Positions 8,087-16,022 of a stretch of DNA of 64,000 bases are shown here, one piece after another. The first letter of the stretch is position 1. Each line of letters starts with the position of its first letter. This DNA is from Peptococcus simiae (GTDB lineage: Bacteria > Bacillota > Peptococcia > Peptococcales > Peptococcaceae): positions 88,180 to 152,179 of the forward strand of contig NZ_JBJUVG010000004.1 in the NCBI RefSeq assembly GCF_046097595.1, written 5' to 3'. The position numbers and the translations under genes were made by a program. Under the pieces are notes generated by a model. The model searched no databases, had not been told where the DNA came from, and saw only the letters and a program-made list of their open reading frames with translations.

Positions 8087-8783
8087 ATTTTTACATGACA
8101 TGGGCCTAGGGTCTCGGAAAGAACTGGGCCAAGCCATTCGGCGGGGCCGGGTCACTGTTGACGGCCAGACGGTTGACCGGCGGGATTTTCAAGTTGGCGC
8201 AGAGGCCCTGGTGACCTTTGATGGGGTCCCCCTCAGCTACCAGGATGCCCAATACCTGATGCTCCATAAGCCGGCCGGGGTGGTCACTGCAATGAAAGAT
8301 GGCCGGGACCAGACGGTTATGGACCTTTTGTTTGACCAGTCGAAAAACCTGCGGCCCGTTGGCCGTCTGGATAAGAATACCACCGGCCTTTTGCTCCTCA
8401 CTACAGATGGCCAGCTGGCCCACCGGCTGTCTTCGCCCAAGTATGACATCCCCAAGACCTATTGGTTTACCTATAGCGGGGACTTCCCCCTGGATGCTGT
8501 GGACCAGGTGGCCCGAGGCCTTGACCTGTCCGATGGGCCGACCCGGCCGGCCAAGTTAGACCTGACCGGCCCCGGCCAAGCCCAACTGACCCTTTCCGAA
8601 GGCCGAACCCACCAGGTCAAGCGGATGTGCCATGCCCTGGGCGGCGAGGTCCTGACCCTTCACCGGGTCCAACTGGGCCCCCTGTGGCTGGACGACTTGC
8701 CTGAAGGCCAGTGGCGGAGCCTCAGCCCGGAAGAAATCGCTGCCCTCTATGCTGCTTGCGGTTTAAACAAGGAGGCACCATGA
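8073..8783 (+). CDS. rRNA pseudouridine synthase (RsuA/RluE-type)
   Basis: The 236-residue protein combines an N-terminal S4 RNA-binding domain (MRLDKFLHDMGLGSRKELGQAI) with a pseudouridine synthase domain. The catalytic aspartate is in the RLDKNTTGLLLLT motif, and the C-terminal EGRTHQVKRMCHALG motif is of the RsuA branch. The target is probably a 16S rRNA uridine by analogy with RsuA, but the specific position cannot be read. AGGAGG precedes ATG 8073 inside the preceding gene. Confidence 0.93.
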   Translation: MRLDKFLHDMGLGSRKELGQAIRRGRVTVDGQTVDRRDFQVGAEALVTFDGVPLSYQDAQYLMLHKPAGVVTAMKDGRDQTVMDLLFDQSKNLRPVGRLDKNTTGLLLLTTDGQLAHRLSSPKYDIPKTYWFTYSGDFPLDAVDQVARGLDLSDGPTRPAKLDLTGPGQAQLTLSEGRTHQVKRMCHALGGEVLTLHRVQLGPLWLDDLPEGQWRSLSPEEIAALYAACGLNKEAP

Positions 8784-9358
8784 GAGTATACGACTTTGAC
8801 GAGACCATCTATGATGGCGATAGCACCGCCCATTTCTTTTTCTTTCTACTCCGACGTCACCCCGGCCTGGTCCGCTTCCTGCCTGAAGGGGGCCTGGCCT
8901 TTTTACGCTACAAGTTTGGCAGCTGGACCAAGACCCAGTTTAAAGAAAGGCTCTACCGCTTGTTTCAGGGGGTAGAGGATATTGAGGCTGAGGTGGCCGC
9001 CTTTTGGGCGGCCCACCGGACGGGCATTAAGGACTTTTACCTGGCCCAGCAGGCGGCAGACGACCTGGTTATTTCGGCCTCACCCCGTTTTCTTTTAGCC
9101 CCGATTTGTGCTGACTTGGGCATTCACCACCTGTTGGCCTCAGAGGTGGACCCTCAAACCGGTTTCTACCGGGGGCTCAACTGTTGGGGGGATGAAAAGG
9201 TCCGCCGCTACCTGGAGGCCGGCTATCGGCTGGAGAATATGACGGACTTTTATTCGGACTCCTTTTCCGATGTCCCCCTGGCTGTCCGGGCCAAGCGGGC
9301 CTGGCTGGTCACAGGGATGGACATCCAACCCTGGCCCGGCCACCCTATGGAGGCTTAG
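8780..9358 (+). CDS. HAD-superfamily IB phosphatase
   Basis: The 192-residue protein has HAD motifs in order: DFDETIYDGDS (nucleophile Asp and acid Asp), ISASPRFLL (motif II), WGDEKVRRYLEAG (lysine) and FYSDSFSDVPL (motif IV). The insertion after motif I is of the IB, PSP-like type. Substrate is unknown. The ATG overlaps the previous stop (ATGA) with GGAGG just before, so it closes a five-gene run that began at rrf2. A terminator follows. Confidence 0.9.
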   Translation: MRVYDFDETIYDGDSTAHFFFFLLRRHPGLVRFLPEGGLAFLRYKFGSWTKTQFKERLYRLFQGVEDIEAEVAAFWAAHRTGIKDFYLAQQAADDLVISASPRFLLAPICADLGIHHLLASEVDPQTGFYRGLNCWGDEKVRRYLEAGYRLENMTDFYSDSFSDVPLAVRAKRAWLVTGMDIQPWPGHPMEA

Positions 9359-9404
9359 GCCCTTCAGTAAAGAGGGCTTTTCTGCCTATGATCCTTATCA
9401 GTTT

Positions 9405-9439
9405 AAGACCTGGTGCCGGGCTGGCGGCAGGTCTTTTTT
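9405..9439 (+). terminator. Rho-independent terminator after the HAD gene
   Basis: AAGACCT at 9405-9411 pairs with AGGTCTT at 9429-9435, with extra GCC/GGC pairing inside, followed by a run of six T. Confidence 0.85.
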
Positions 9440-9539
9440 CTTGCGCACTTGTTTGTAAAGGCAAATTGACAGGACCTCATCCATGAAGTATGATTTTAAT
9501 ATGGGAAATTTCTGCCAATTTAGAGAGGAGAGACATGCC

Positions 9540-10523
9540 ATGGAAGACATAAGAAAAAGGCAAACCGTTGCAGACCTGGCAGCGGCCATCCCGGATGGGG
9601 CCTGTTTGACCTTTAGCGGCTTTACCATTTGGCGGCGGCCAATGGCTCTGGTCTATGAGCTGGTCCGGCAAAAGAAAAGACACCTGCACCTGATTGAGGT
9701 CAATGGGGGCACCCATTCGGATATCCTGGCCGGGGCAGGCTGCGTGGATATTTGGGAATCCTGCTTTATCGGCCACGAGCTTTATGGCAAGCTGGGCAAT
9801 AACATGGCCAGACGGATCCAGGCCGGGGAAACCATCTGCGAAGACTACAGTCACTATCAAATCTTACTCCGCCTGGCTGCCGGCGCTGCCGGGATGCCCT
9901 TTATGGCCACCACAGCTGCCAAGGGGACGGATATTATGAACCCGGCCTATGATATGCTGGGGCGGGCCGGCCTGCGGGATGGCAGCCGGCCAAAAATTCC
10001 CAAGAAAAAATTTGACTATGCCAAAGACCCCTTCTACGGTGGCACAGAGTACATTCTCCTGCCGGCCGCCCAGCCGGATATTTGCGTGGCCCATGTCCAC
10101 CAGATTGGGGACCAGGGGACCATCCGGGTGGAAGGGCAACGCTACAGCGATGTCGAGGCCATGAAGGCAGCAGACCGGCTCTTTGTTATTGCTGAAGAGG
10201 TCGTTCCGGAAGCATACTTGCGGCAAGAGCCGGCGGCCAATATCATTCCCCACTACATGGTAGAACGCTATGCGGAAATGCCCTATGGGGCCCATCCGAC
10301 CGGCTGCTACAACCGGTATGAAATAGACGGTGACTTTATCCGGGCCTATTACAAACAGACCAAGACCCAGGAGGGTTTTGATGCCTGGGCCGACGAATGG
10401 ATTTTTAGCCTGCCCAACTTCGAGGCCTACCTGGAAAAACTGGGCTTTGGCCGCCTGCAGAATCTGACAGCCAACCGGGCCATCCATTACAGTACAACCA
10501 TTAAGCGAGGTGCGAAAAAATGA
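9540..10523 (+). CDS. Family I CoA-transferase, alpha subunit (glutaconate CoA-transferase-like)
   Basis: The 327-residue protein resembles GctA of glutaconate CoA-transferase, a subunit of the family I enzymes that move CoA between acids. Segments such as DGACLTFSGFTIWRRPMALV and the long GTEYILLPAAQPDICVAHVHQIG are of this type. ATG 9540 has GAGAGGAG 9 bases upstream; the frame extends to 9483 without a ribosome-binding site. The beta subunit starts within its last codons. The actual acid substrate cannot be read; glutaconate is only the best-known one. It directly precedes the taurine cluster but ends before an AT-rich spacer, so a shared role is unproven. Confidence 0.85.
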   Translation: MEDIRKRQTVADLAAAIPDGACLTFSGFTIWRRPMALVYELVRQKKRHLHLIEVNGGTHSDILAGAGCVDIWESCFIGHELYGKLGNNMARRIQAGETICEDYSHYQILLRLAAGAAGMPFMATTAAKGTDIMNPAYDMLGRAGLRDGSRPKIPKKKFDYAKDPFYGGTEYILLPAAQPDICVAHVHQIGDQGTIRVEGQRYSDVEAMKAADRLFVIAEEVVPEAYLRQEPAANIIPHYMVERYAEMPYGAHPTGCYNRYEIDGDFIRAYYKQTKTQEGFDAWADEWIFSLPNFEAYLEKLGFGRLQNLTANRAIHYSTTIKRGAKK

Positions 10524-11350
10524 GTAAGTGGGAGACCTATAAAGATAACTTTGACCACGCTCAGGTAGGGGAGTATGAAGTTATTGACCTCTTAGCGGTT
10601 GCCGGGGCCCGGGAAGTCCGGGACGGTGAAACGGTTTTTGCCGGTACGGGCCTACCCATGCTTTCCGTTACCCTGGCCCAACGGACCGGGGCCGGCCATG
10701 CCTCTATTATTTATGAAGCCGGTTCGATTGACGGCCGGCCGGAAAGCCTGCCCTCATCTGTTGGCGATGCCCGGTGCGAGCAACAGGCCTCTGTGGTCAG
10801 TGGCCTGGCAGATGTCTTCGGCCAGCTGGAGCGGGGCCGGATTGACCTGGCCTTCCTGGGCGGGGCGGAAATCGACCGCTATGGCAATGTCAATACAACG
10901 GTGGCCGGCGACTACTTAGACCCCGACCGCCGCTTGGCCGGCAGTGGGGGCAACCCGGATATCAACGCCTTTGCGGGCCGGACCATCTTTACCATGGTCC
11001 AGGAAAAGCGCCGCTTTAAGGAAAAGGTGGACTATATCACCTCCCCCGGCTGGCGGTTACCGGACTGGCAGGATGGGGGTCAGGTCAAGAGTCGGCAGGA
11101 AATCTTTGGCGATGCCTTCCGAGGCGGGCCCCAGGTGGTCATTACCAATATGGCTGTTTTCCGCTTTGATGACCAGTCCGGCGAGATGTACCTGGATACG
11201 GTGCACCCGGGCTACACGGTAGAGGATATTCAACAATTGGTGGGATGGGATTTGGACGTGTCTCGAGTCTCCGGCGAAACCAAGCCGCCGACTTACCATG
11301 AGCTCTACCTGCTTTACGAAGAAATCGATCCGGAAGGCTTATTTTTATAA
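10520..11350 (+). CDS. Family I CoA-transferase, beta subunit (glutaconate CoA-transferase-like)
   Basis: The 276-residue partner contains the catalytic-glutamate region in IIYEAGSIDGRPESLP (the likely nucleophile E precedes AG) and the substrate region LAFLGGAEIDRYGNVNTT. It starts 4 bases inside the alpha gene, so subunits are coupled at 1:1. It ends with an intact frame at 11350. An AT-rich stretch of about 200 bases follows, with no clear terminator. Confidence 0.85.
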   Translation: MSKWETYKDNFDHAQVGEYEVIDLLAVAGAREVRDGETVFAGTGLPMLSVTLAQRTGAGHASIIYEAGSIDGRPESLPSSVGDARCEQQASVVSGLADVFGQLERGRIDLAFLGGAEIDRYGNVNTTVAGDYLDPDRRLAGSGGNPDINAFAGRTIFTMVQEKRRFKEKVDYITSPGWRLPDWQDGGQVKSRQEIFGDAFRGGPQVVITNMAVFRFDDQSGEMYLDTVHPGYTVEDIQQLVGWDLDVSRVSGETKPPTYHELYLLYEEIDPEGLFL

Positions 11351-11556
11351 AGCTTCCGCCAGCGGTCAGAGATGGATTTTGTAAAAATATAAGTTATAAT
11401 TTGTTTTTATGGAATAGACAAATCGGGCTTATAAGCAAATCCTACAAGCGTTTGGCTGATGCAAGGAATGCTTGTAATCGATTAGCTATTAATAAATAAG
11501 GTATTTGGGTATATATTAATATAAAGCTTGTATTACTATTTAGGAGGTCGTTCAAG
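11351..11556. other. AT-rich spacer before the small duplicated protein
   Basis: About 200 AT-rich bases contain an inverted repeat TACAAGC (11443-11449) / GCTTGTA (11470-11476) and end in a strong AGGAGG before ATG 11557. No convincing -35/-10 pair or coding frame was found. Confidence 0.5.
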
Positions 11557-11772
11557 ATGGAAGTCGATTTAAGAAATATTGGGAACGAAGAAGACTGTGA
11601 AAATATGAAGAAGGTTGCTTCAAGAGCGGGCGTTCAAGTGGTTTGCTCTGATGAAGACGAGAAAGAATTGGAACGGGAAGGGGCCCTTGATCTTTCCGAC
11701 GCTGAAGACTGCGAAAACATGAAAACCGTAGCATCCAAGGTTGGGATGCAGGTTGTTTGTGACGACGAATAA
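11557..11772 (+). CDS. Tiny acidic protein made of two Cys-containing repeats
   Basis: I do not recognise this 71-residue protein. It is an internal duplication: EDCENMKKVASRAGVQVVC and EDCENMKTVASKVGMQVVC, each followed by an acidic tail (SDE/DDE). The four cysteines (14, 30, 52, 68) form two identical C-x15-C pairs with a 38-residue period. The nucleotides of the repeats differ at many third positions, so selection acts on the protein and the duplication is old. It is very acidic, lacks a signal peptide and has AGGAGG upstream. It ends just before a terminator upstream of xsc. A metal-, cofactor- or sulfur-carrier role is imaginable, but nothing shows it. Confidence 0.8.
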   Translation: MEVDLRNIGNEEDCENMKKVASRAGVQVVCSDEDEKELEREGALDLSDAEDCENMKTVASKVGMQVVCDDE

Positions 11773-11798
11773 GGAAAAACCATAATCTATGAGTTATA

Positions 11799-11830
11799 AA
11801 ATGAGTCCACTCAAGGCGGACTCATTTTTT
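11799..11830 (+). terminator. Terminator between the small repeat protein and xsc
   Basis: ATGAGTCC (11801-11808) pairs with GGACTCAT (11818-11825) and is followed by six T. It separates the small gene from xsc, or attenuates between them. Confidence 0.85.
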
Positions 11831-11890
11831 ATTGCTGTCATAAGTATTGCAAATGAGTTTCCGGTCGTTTATGATTGACTTAACAGCAAA

Positions 11891-11924
11891 GGAGTGCTCA
11901 CTCAGGAAACCACTTGAGCATTCC
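11891..11924 (+). promoter_or_regulatory. Symmetric hairpin/operator-like inverted repeat in the xsc leader
   Basis: GGAGTGCTCA (11891-11900) and TGAGCATTCC (11915-11924) form a 10-bp arm with one wobble, with inner GG/CC pairing around AAA. No T-tail follows, so it is not a terminator. It lies 90 bases upstream of the xsc start and could be an operator or a stable leader hairpin. Confidence 0.5.
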
Positions 11925-12014
11925 GCCTGCATCACTGAATTTTATTTTTAAGCTGCATGGTGTCGCTGAACAAAATTTATTTTTTGACGTTTTTATTCAA
12001 AGGAGGAATTTTTA

Positions 12015-13781
12015 ATGGCAGAAAAACAAAAAATGACGCCGTCCGAAGCTATCGTTGAACAGCTTCGCGCAGAAGGTGTCGAGTATTGTGCCGGTATCGT
12101 CGGCTCCGCATTTATGGACATGTTGGACCTTTTCCCGGATGCAGGGATCCGCTTTATCCCTTGCCGTGATGAACACACCGCTGGCCACATGATGGACGCT
12201 TACAACCGCATCAGCGGTAAAATCGGTGTCTGCACCGGTCAGAATGGCCCTGGGATCACCAACTTAATTACTTCTATTGCTACCGCTTACCAAGCACACA
12301 GCCCGGTTCTCGTTATCGGTCCTTCCGCTGGTTCCGCTTCCGTTGGTTGGGACGGTTTCCAGGAAGTTGAACAAACCCCGATGTTCAAGCCCATCACCAA
12401 AAAGGCTTTCGCTATTCCTCATCCCAGCCGTGCTGCTGACTGCGTTCGTACCGCTTTCCGCATCATGTATGCTGAACGGGGCCCGGTTTACCTCGATGTT
12501 CCCCGTGACTACTTCTACGGCGAACTGGAAGACTTCATCCTGCCCCCTGAAGAATATCGCAGCACCTCCGGTTTAATCCCCGATGCTGAAACCATGAAAC
12601 GGGCTGCAGAAGTCATCGCTAACGCTAAACGCCCTGTCATCATCAGCGGCCGTGGTGTTGTTGACTCTGACGCTTTAGACTATGTTGAAAAAATCGCTGA
12701 ATACCTGAGCTGCCCGGTTGCTACCACCTACCTCCACAACGATGCTTATCGTTTCAGTGATCCCCACTGGGTAGGGCCTATCGGTTACATGGGCTCCAAG
12801 GCTGCTATGTACTCCGTCCGCGACGCTGACGTTATCTTAGCTATCGGCTGCCGCCTGTCCTATTTCGGGACCCTTCCCCAATACGACATCAAATACTTCA
12901 AACAAGACGGCACCCAAGATATCGTCCAAATCGATGTTCAAGCGAAACAAATCGCTCGGACCCACCCGGTTAAAGTTGGTATCGTCGGTGATGCCCGCGT
13001 TACCGCTGAAGGCCTCTTGAAACTTCTCCAAGAAAAAGGCGACCGTAAACCGGATCAAGCCCGTTTAGACGAAATCAAAGCCCTCCGCGAAGACTGGGAT
13101 AAAGAAATCAAAGACCTGGCTATGGAAGAACCTGCTGAAGGCACCATCCACCCGCGTCGTCTCCTTTATGAAATGATGCTGGCTAAACCGGAAGACTGCA
13201 TTGTTACCACTGACATCGGTAACGTTTCTTCCACCGCCAACAGCTATCTCCGTTTCAACAACCCCCGCTTACACGTTGCCTGCTTAACCAACGGGAACAC
13301 TGGCTTCGCTTTCCAAGCTGCACTTGGGGCTAAACTGGCTGCTCCGGATCAACCGGTTATGTCTTTAGCTGGTGACGGGGCTTGGGGCATGAGCTTCTAT
13401 GAAGTCATGACCGCTGTTCAAGAAAACCTGCCGGTTGTTGCTGTGGTCTTCCGTAACAACGCATGGTGCGCTGAGAAGAAAAACCAAGTTGACTTCTACA
13501 ATGACCGCTATGTTGGTTGCGAAATCGAAGCACCGAGCTGGGCTGAAGTGGCTCGCGTCATGGGCGCTGAAGGTATCTATGTTGACAAGGCTGAAGATTT
13601 GGCCGGCGCCTTCAAGAAAGCTTTTGACCTGACCATGAATGAGAAGAAGACCGTTGTCTTAGAAGTCCGCGTTGACGGCACCAAGCTGGCACCGCCCTTC
13701 CGTAAAGACGCTCTGAAACTCCCGGTTCGCTTCCTTGACCGCTATAAACACCTCGACTACAGAGAATGGAAAAAAGACTGA
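12015..13781 (+). CDS. xsc: Sulfoacetaldehyde acetyltransferase (thiamine diphosphate enzyme)
   Basis: Xsc converts sulfoacetaldehyde and phosphate to acetyl phosphate and sulfite, the desulfonating step of taurine and isethionate degradation. The 588-residue length and segments GSAFMDMLDLFPDAGIRF, QNGPGITN, GGFQEVEQ-like DGFQEVEQTPMF, PRDYFYGE and VGPIGYMGSKAAM match Xsc rather than acetolactate synthase, which is encoded separately at 21071. The catalytic Glu53 lies in CRDEHTAG and the ThDP motif runs from GDG (453-455) to NN (481-482). ATG has AAAGGAGG upstream. Codon use (GCT, CGT/CGC, GAA) is unlike the CGG/GCC-rich neighbours and suggests very high expression. The nearby aminotransferase supplies its substrate. 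Confidence 0.93.
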   Translation: MAEKQKMTPSEAIVEQLRAEGVEYCAGIVGSAFMDMLDLFPDAGIRFIPCRDEHTAGHMMDAYNRISGKIGVCTGQNGPGITNLITSIATAYQAHSPVLVIGPSAGSASVGWDGFQEVEQTPMFKPITKKAFAIPHPSRAADCVRTAFRIMYAERGPVYLDVPRDYFYGELEDFILPPEEYRSTSGLIPDAETMKRAAEVIANAKRPVIISGRGVVDSDALDYVEKIAEYLSCPVATTYLHNDAYRFSDPHWVGPIGYMGSKAAMYSVRDADVILAIGCRLSYFGTLPQYDIKYFKQDGTQDIVQIDVQAKQIARTHPVKVGIVGDARVTAEGLLKLLQEKGDRKPDQARLDEIKALREDWDKEIKDLAMEEPAEGTIHPRRLLYEMMLAKPEDCIVTTDIGNVSSTANSYLRFNNPRLHVACLTNGNTGFAFQAALGAKLAAPDQPVMSLAGDGAWGMSFYEVMTAVQENLPVVAVVFRNNAWCAEKKNQVDFYNDRYVGCEIEAPSWAEVARVMGAEGIYVDKAEDLAGAFKKAFDLTMNEKKTVVLEVRVDGTKLAPPFRKDALKLPVRFLDRYKHLDYREWKKD

Positions 13782-13832
13782 GCAACCACTCAATTTCATA
13801 GGAAATGTAGCATCATGATTGGCTGATGCCTT

Positions 13833-13867
13833 GCCGCCACATTCGCCATTATGAATGTGGCGGCTTT
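13833..13867 (+). terminator. Strong hairpin after xsc, short T-tail (partial terminator)
   Basis: GCCGCCACATTC (13833-13844) and GAATGTGGCGGC (13853-13864) form a perfect 12-bp stem with an 8-base loop, followed by only TTT. It may stabilise the xsc mRNA 3' end or attenuate transcription into the downstream genes. Confidence 0.7.
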
Positions 13868-13885
13868 GCATTGGGGGGCCAATTT

Positions 13886-14392
13886 ATGAAACAAGAGGGA
13901 AAGAGGAGCCTTACAGAGGCTCGGATCAATTCTAAGCCAGCGACCATAGCGCCATCTCCGCGTTTATTCCGCCTAAAGGATGGCAGCTGTGTATGGGATA
14001 TCCTCGGTGCAGAGCCGGCGGGAGAAGAAATCCCCGCCCGCACAGCCGATGACCAGACACGCTATAAGATTCACTACGCCTTTGTCGGCGGTAAGCGCCA
14101 CCACTGCGTAGCCTTACAGGTAGAAGACCGGACAGAGGGGCCACATGATATTGAATGGCTCTATGTACGCTCCTATACCGGCGGACAGATTCGCTTCATT
14201 AAAGAGGGCGATGCACCGGAAGCGCTTTTGGCTATGGCTGAAGATGATGCCTATATGTTTTGTCAGAATGATCCTTGTATTGAATGTGCTTTTGCATGTA
14301 AGGTGGGCTTTGAATTTTACGCCTACTCAACATCCGAAGGGCTCATTAAGGATGAGGCTAAGATTATTTACAGCAGAGACAGGTTGAAGTAA
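13886..14392 (+). CDS. Uncharacterised Cys-rich protein in the taurine cluster (168 aa)
   Basis: I do not recognise this protein. It has 168 residues from ATG 13886 (G-run ribosome-binding site 13873-13878; an upstream frame to 13826 lies in the hairpin). No signal peptide or membrane segment is seen. A cysteine cluster FCQNDPCIECAFACKV (C-x4-C-x2-C-x3-C) sits in the C-terminal third, with two more cysteines in GSCVWD and HHCV, so a metal site or Fe-S cluster is possible. It lies between xsc and the permease on the same strand with about 105-base gaps on each side. Cofactor delivery, sulfite handling or a regulatory role are all only guesses. Confidence 0.75.
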   Translation: MKQEGKRSLTEARINSKPATIAPSPRLFRLKDGSCVWDILGAEPAGEEIPARTADDQTRYKIHYAFVGGKRHHCVALQVEDRTEGPHDIEWLYVRSYTGGQIRFIKEGDAPEALLAMAEDDAYMFCQNDPCIECAFACKVGFEFYAYSTSEGLIKDEAKIIYSRDRLK

Positions 14393-14461
14393 ACTTAGCA
14401 CAGGTGTGGACGCATGAATAAAGCTGGCGTGGCACCCATAGAGGGGTTAAGACCGTATCAC

Positions 14462-14478
14462 TGTCATGAAAAATGACA
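14462..14478 (+). promoter_or_regulatory. Inverted repeat before the permease gene
   Basis: TGTCAT (14462-14467) and ATGACA (14473-14478) flank GAAAA. The hairpin lies about 20 bases before ATG 14499 and close to its weak AAAGAG ribosome-binding site; it might be an operator or translational control element. Confidence 0.35.
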
Positions 14479-14498
14479 CGTCCAGAAAGAGTTGATTT

Positions 14499-15950
14499 AT
14501 GAACGACAAGAAGACCATTCAACCGACAGAAGAAGTTAAATTTGAAAAAGCCTTATCGCCACTTTCCATTTGGGGGTTGGCACTCGGCGCAATGATCGGC
14601 TGGGGCTGCTTTGTTCTCCCCGGTAATGAATTCTTGCCTAAGGGCGGACCGCTCGGCTCGACCATCGGGCTGATTATCGGTGCCCTAATGATTATTATCA
14701 TTAGCTTCAGTTATTCCTACCTTATCAGTAAATTTCCGGTGGCCGGTGGCGAATTTGTCTACGCCTATGCGGCCTTTGGGAAAATCCCGGCCTTCTTATG
14801 CGGCTGGTTTATCGCCATTGCCTACTGGGCCCTGATTCCCATGAACGGGACTGCGGTCGGCCTGATTGGCCGGTATATTTTCCCGGGGATTTTACAGCAT
14901 AAGGTCCTGTATACAGTTGCCGGCTGGGAAGTATACGACGGTGAAATCATTGTCAGTGTCCTGGCCATCCTGATTGTCGGGCTTATTAATATGAGAGGGG
15001 TTAAGGCTGCCGGCTGGTTCCAGACGGCTGTTGCCCTAGGGCTGGTTGGGGCCATCCTTTTGGTCACCGCCGGGGTTCTGATTTCAGACCCGTCCCTTGA
15101 TGACTTAAAACCCTACTTCCCGACAGGCTCCAGCCCCATCAAGGGGATTTTCGCTATCGCAGCTATGGCACCCTGGGCCTTTGTAGGTTTTGACTGTATT
15201 CCCCAGGCATCAGAAGAATACGCTTTTTCAAATAAGAAAACGAAAAAACTGCTCATTTCATCCATTGCTATTGCCTGCTTAATGTATGCACTGATGAACT
15301 TAGTGACAGGCATTGTTTTACCCTGGGAACAATTTTTAGCAGAAGGTCATTTCTGGCCTACAGGTTTTGCTGTTGAAATGGTAGTCGGTAAAATTGGCTT
15401 ACTCTTTTTAGGGATTGCTATGTTCTGCGGGATTGTTAGTGGGCTTAATGCCTTTTACTTAGCCGGCAGTCGCTTGCTCTACTCTATGAGTTTAGCCGGT
15501 GCCCTTCCAGACCCCTTCAAAAAACTGGATTCTGTATACAAAGTGCCCCGCATGGCCATTATTTTTATGATGGTTTTAGCGATGATTGCCCCCTTCTTTG
15601 GCCGCCAGGTCCTGTCTTGGCTGGTTGATATGACATCAGTGGGCGCGGCAATGGGCTTTGCCTTTACGACAGCATCTGCTTCCCGGTTTGCGCATAAGCA
15701 CGGCAACCGGTCGCAGTTTATCGTCAGCCTCATTGGCCTGACCTTTGCGCTGATTTTCCTTTCCTTACTGTTGTTACCCTTTACGCCGGGCACCCTATCT
15801 ATGGAAGCCTGGGTCTGCTTAATCATCTGGATTGCGATCGGCGCTGTCTTTTACTTCATTAAACGCAAGGACTATGCAGAGTCTACTCAATTGGAAGAAT
15901 CCATTAAAGACTTAAGTGATGAAGCAGACCACGATCATTTAGCTTTTTAA
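14499..15950 (+). CDS. APC-superfamily amino acid permease, candidate taurine/alanine transporter
   Basis: The 483-residue protein has about 12 hydrophobic segments, starting LSIWGLALGAMIGWGCFVLPG, which carries the APC substrate-binding GxG loop in the first helix. It resembles APC-family amino acid permeases and lies between xsc and the taurine aminotransferase, so taurine uptake, or exchange of taurine for alanine, is the natural inference. The specificity cannot be read from sequence. It is unlike the TauABC and TauKLM transporters known from other taurine users. The C-terminus is acidic and His-rich (DEADHDHLAF). Confidence 0.85.
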   Translation: MNDKKTIQPTEEVKFEKALSPLSIWGLALGAMIGWGCFVLPGNEFLPKGGPLGSTIGLIIGALMIIIISFSYSYLISKFPVAGGEFVYAYAAFGKIPAFLCGWFIAIAYWALIPMNGTAVGLIGRYIFPGILQHKVLYTVAGWEVYDGEIIVSVLAILIVGLINMRGVKAAGWFQTAVALGLVGAILLVTAGVLISDPSLDDLKPYFPTGSSPIKGIFAIAAMAPWAFVGFDCIPQASEEYAFSNKKTKKLLISSIAIACLMYALMNLVTGIVLPWEQFLAEGHFWPTGFAVEMVVGKIGLLFLGIAMFCGIVSGLNAFYLAGSRLLYSMSLAGALPDPFKKLDSVYKVPRMAIIFMMVLAMIAPFFGRQVLSWLVDMTSVGAAMGFAFTTASASRFAHKHGNRSQFIVSLIGLTFALIFLSLLLLPFTPGTLSMEAWVCLIIWIAIGAVFYFIKRKDYAESTQLEESIKDLSDEADHDHLAF

Positions 15951-16022
15951 AGCATTTATAAGTTCGGTTGAATATAAGACTGTTGCCCGTTGCTCAAGGA
16001 AATCATTGAAAGGATGAAAAAA

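Noticed and set aside
11430..11480. Inverted repeat TACAAGC/GCTTGTA as terminator of the CoA-transferase genes
   Set aside because: Loop is about 20 bases, no T-run follows; it is too weak to call a terminator.
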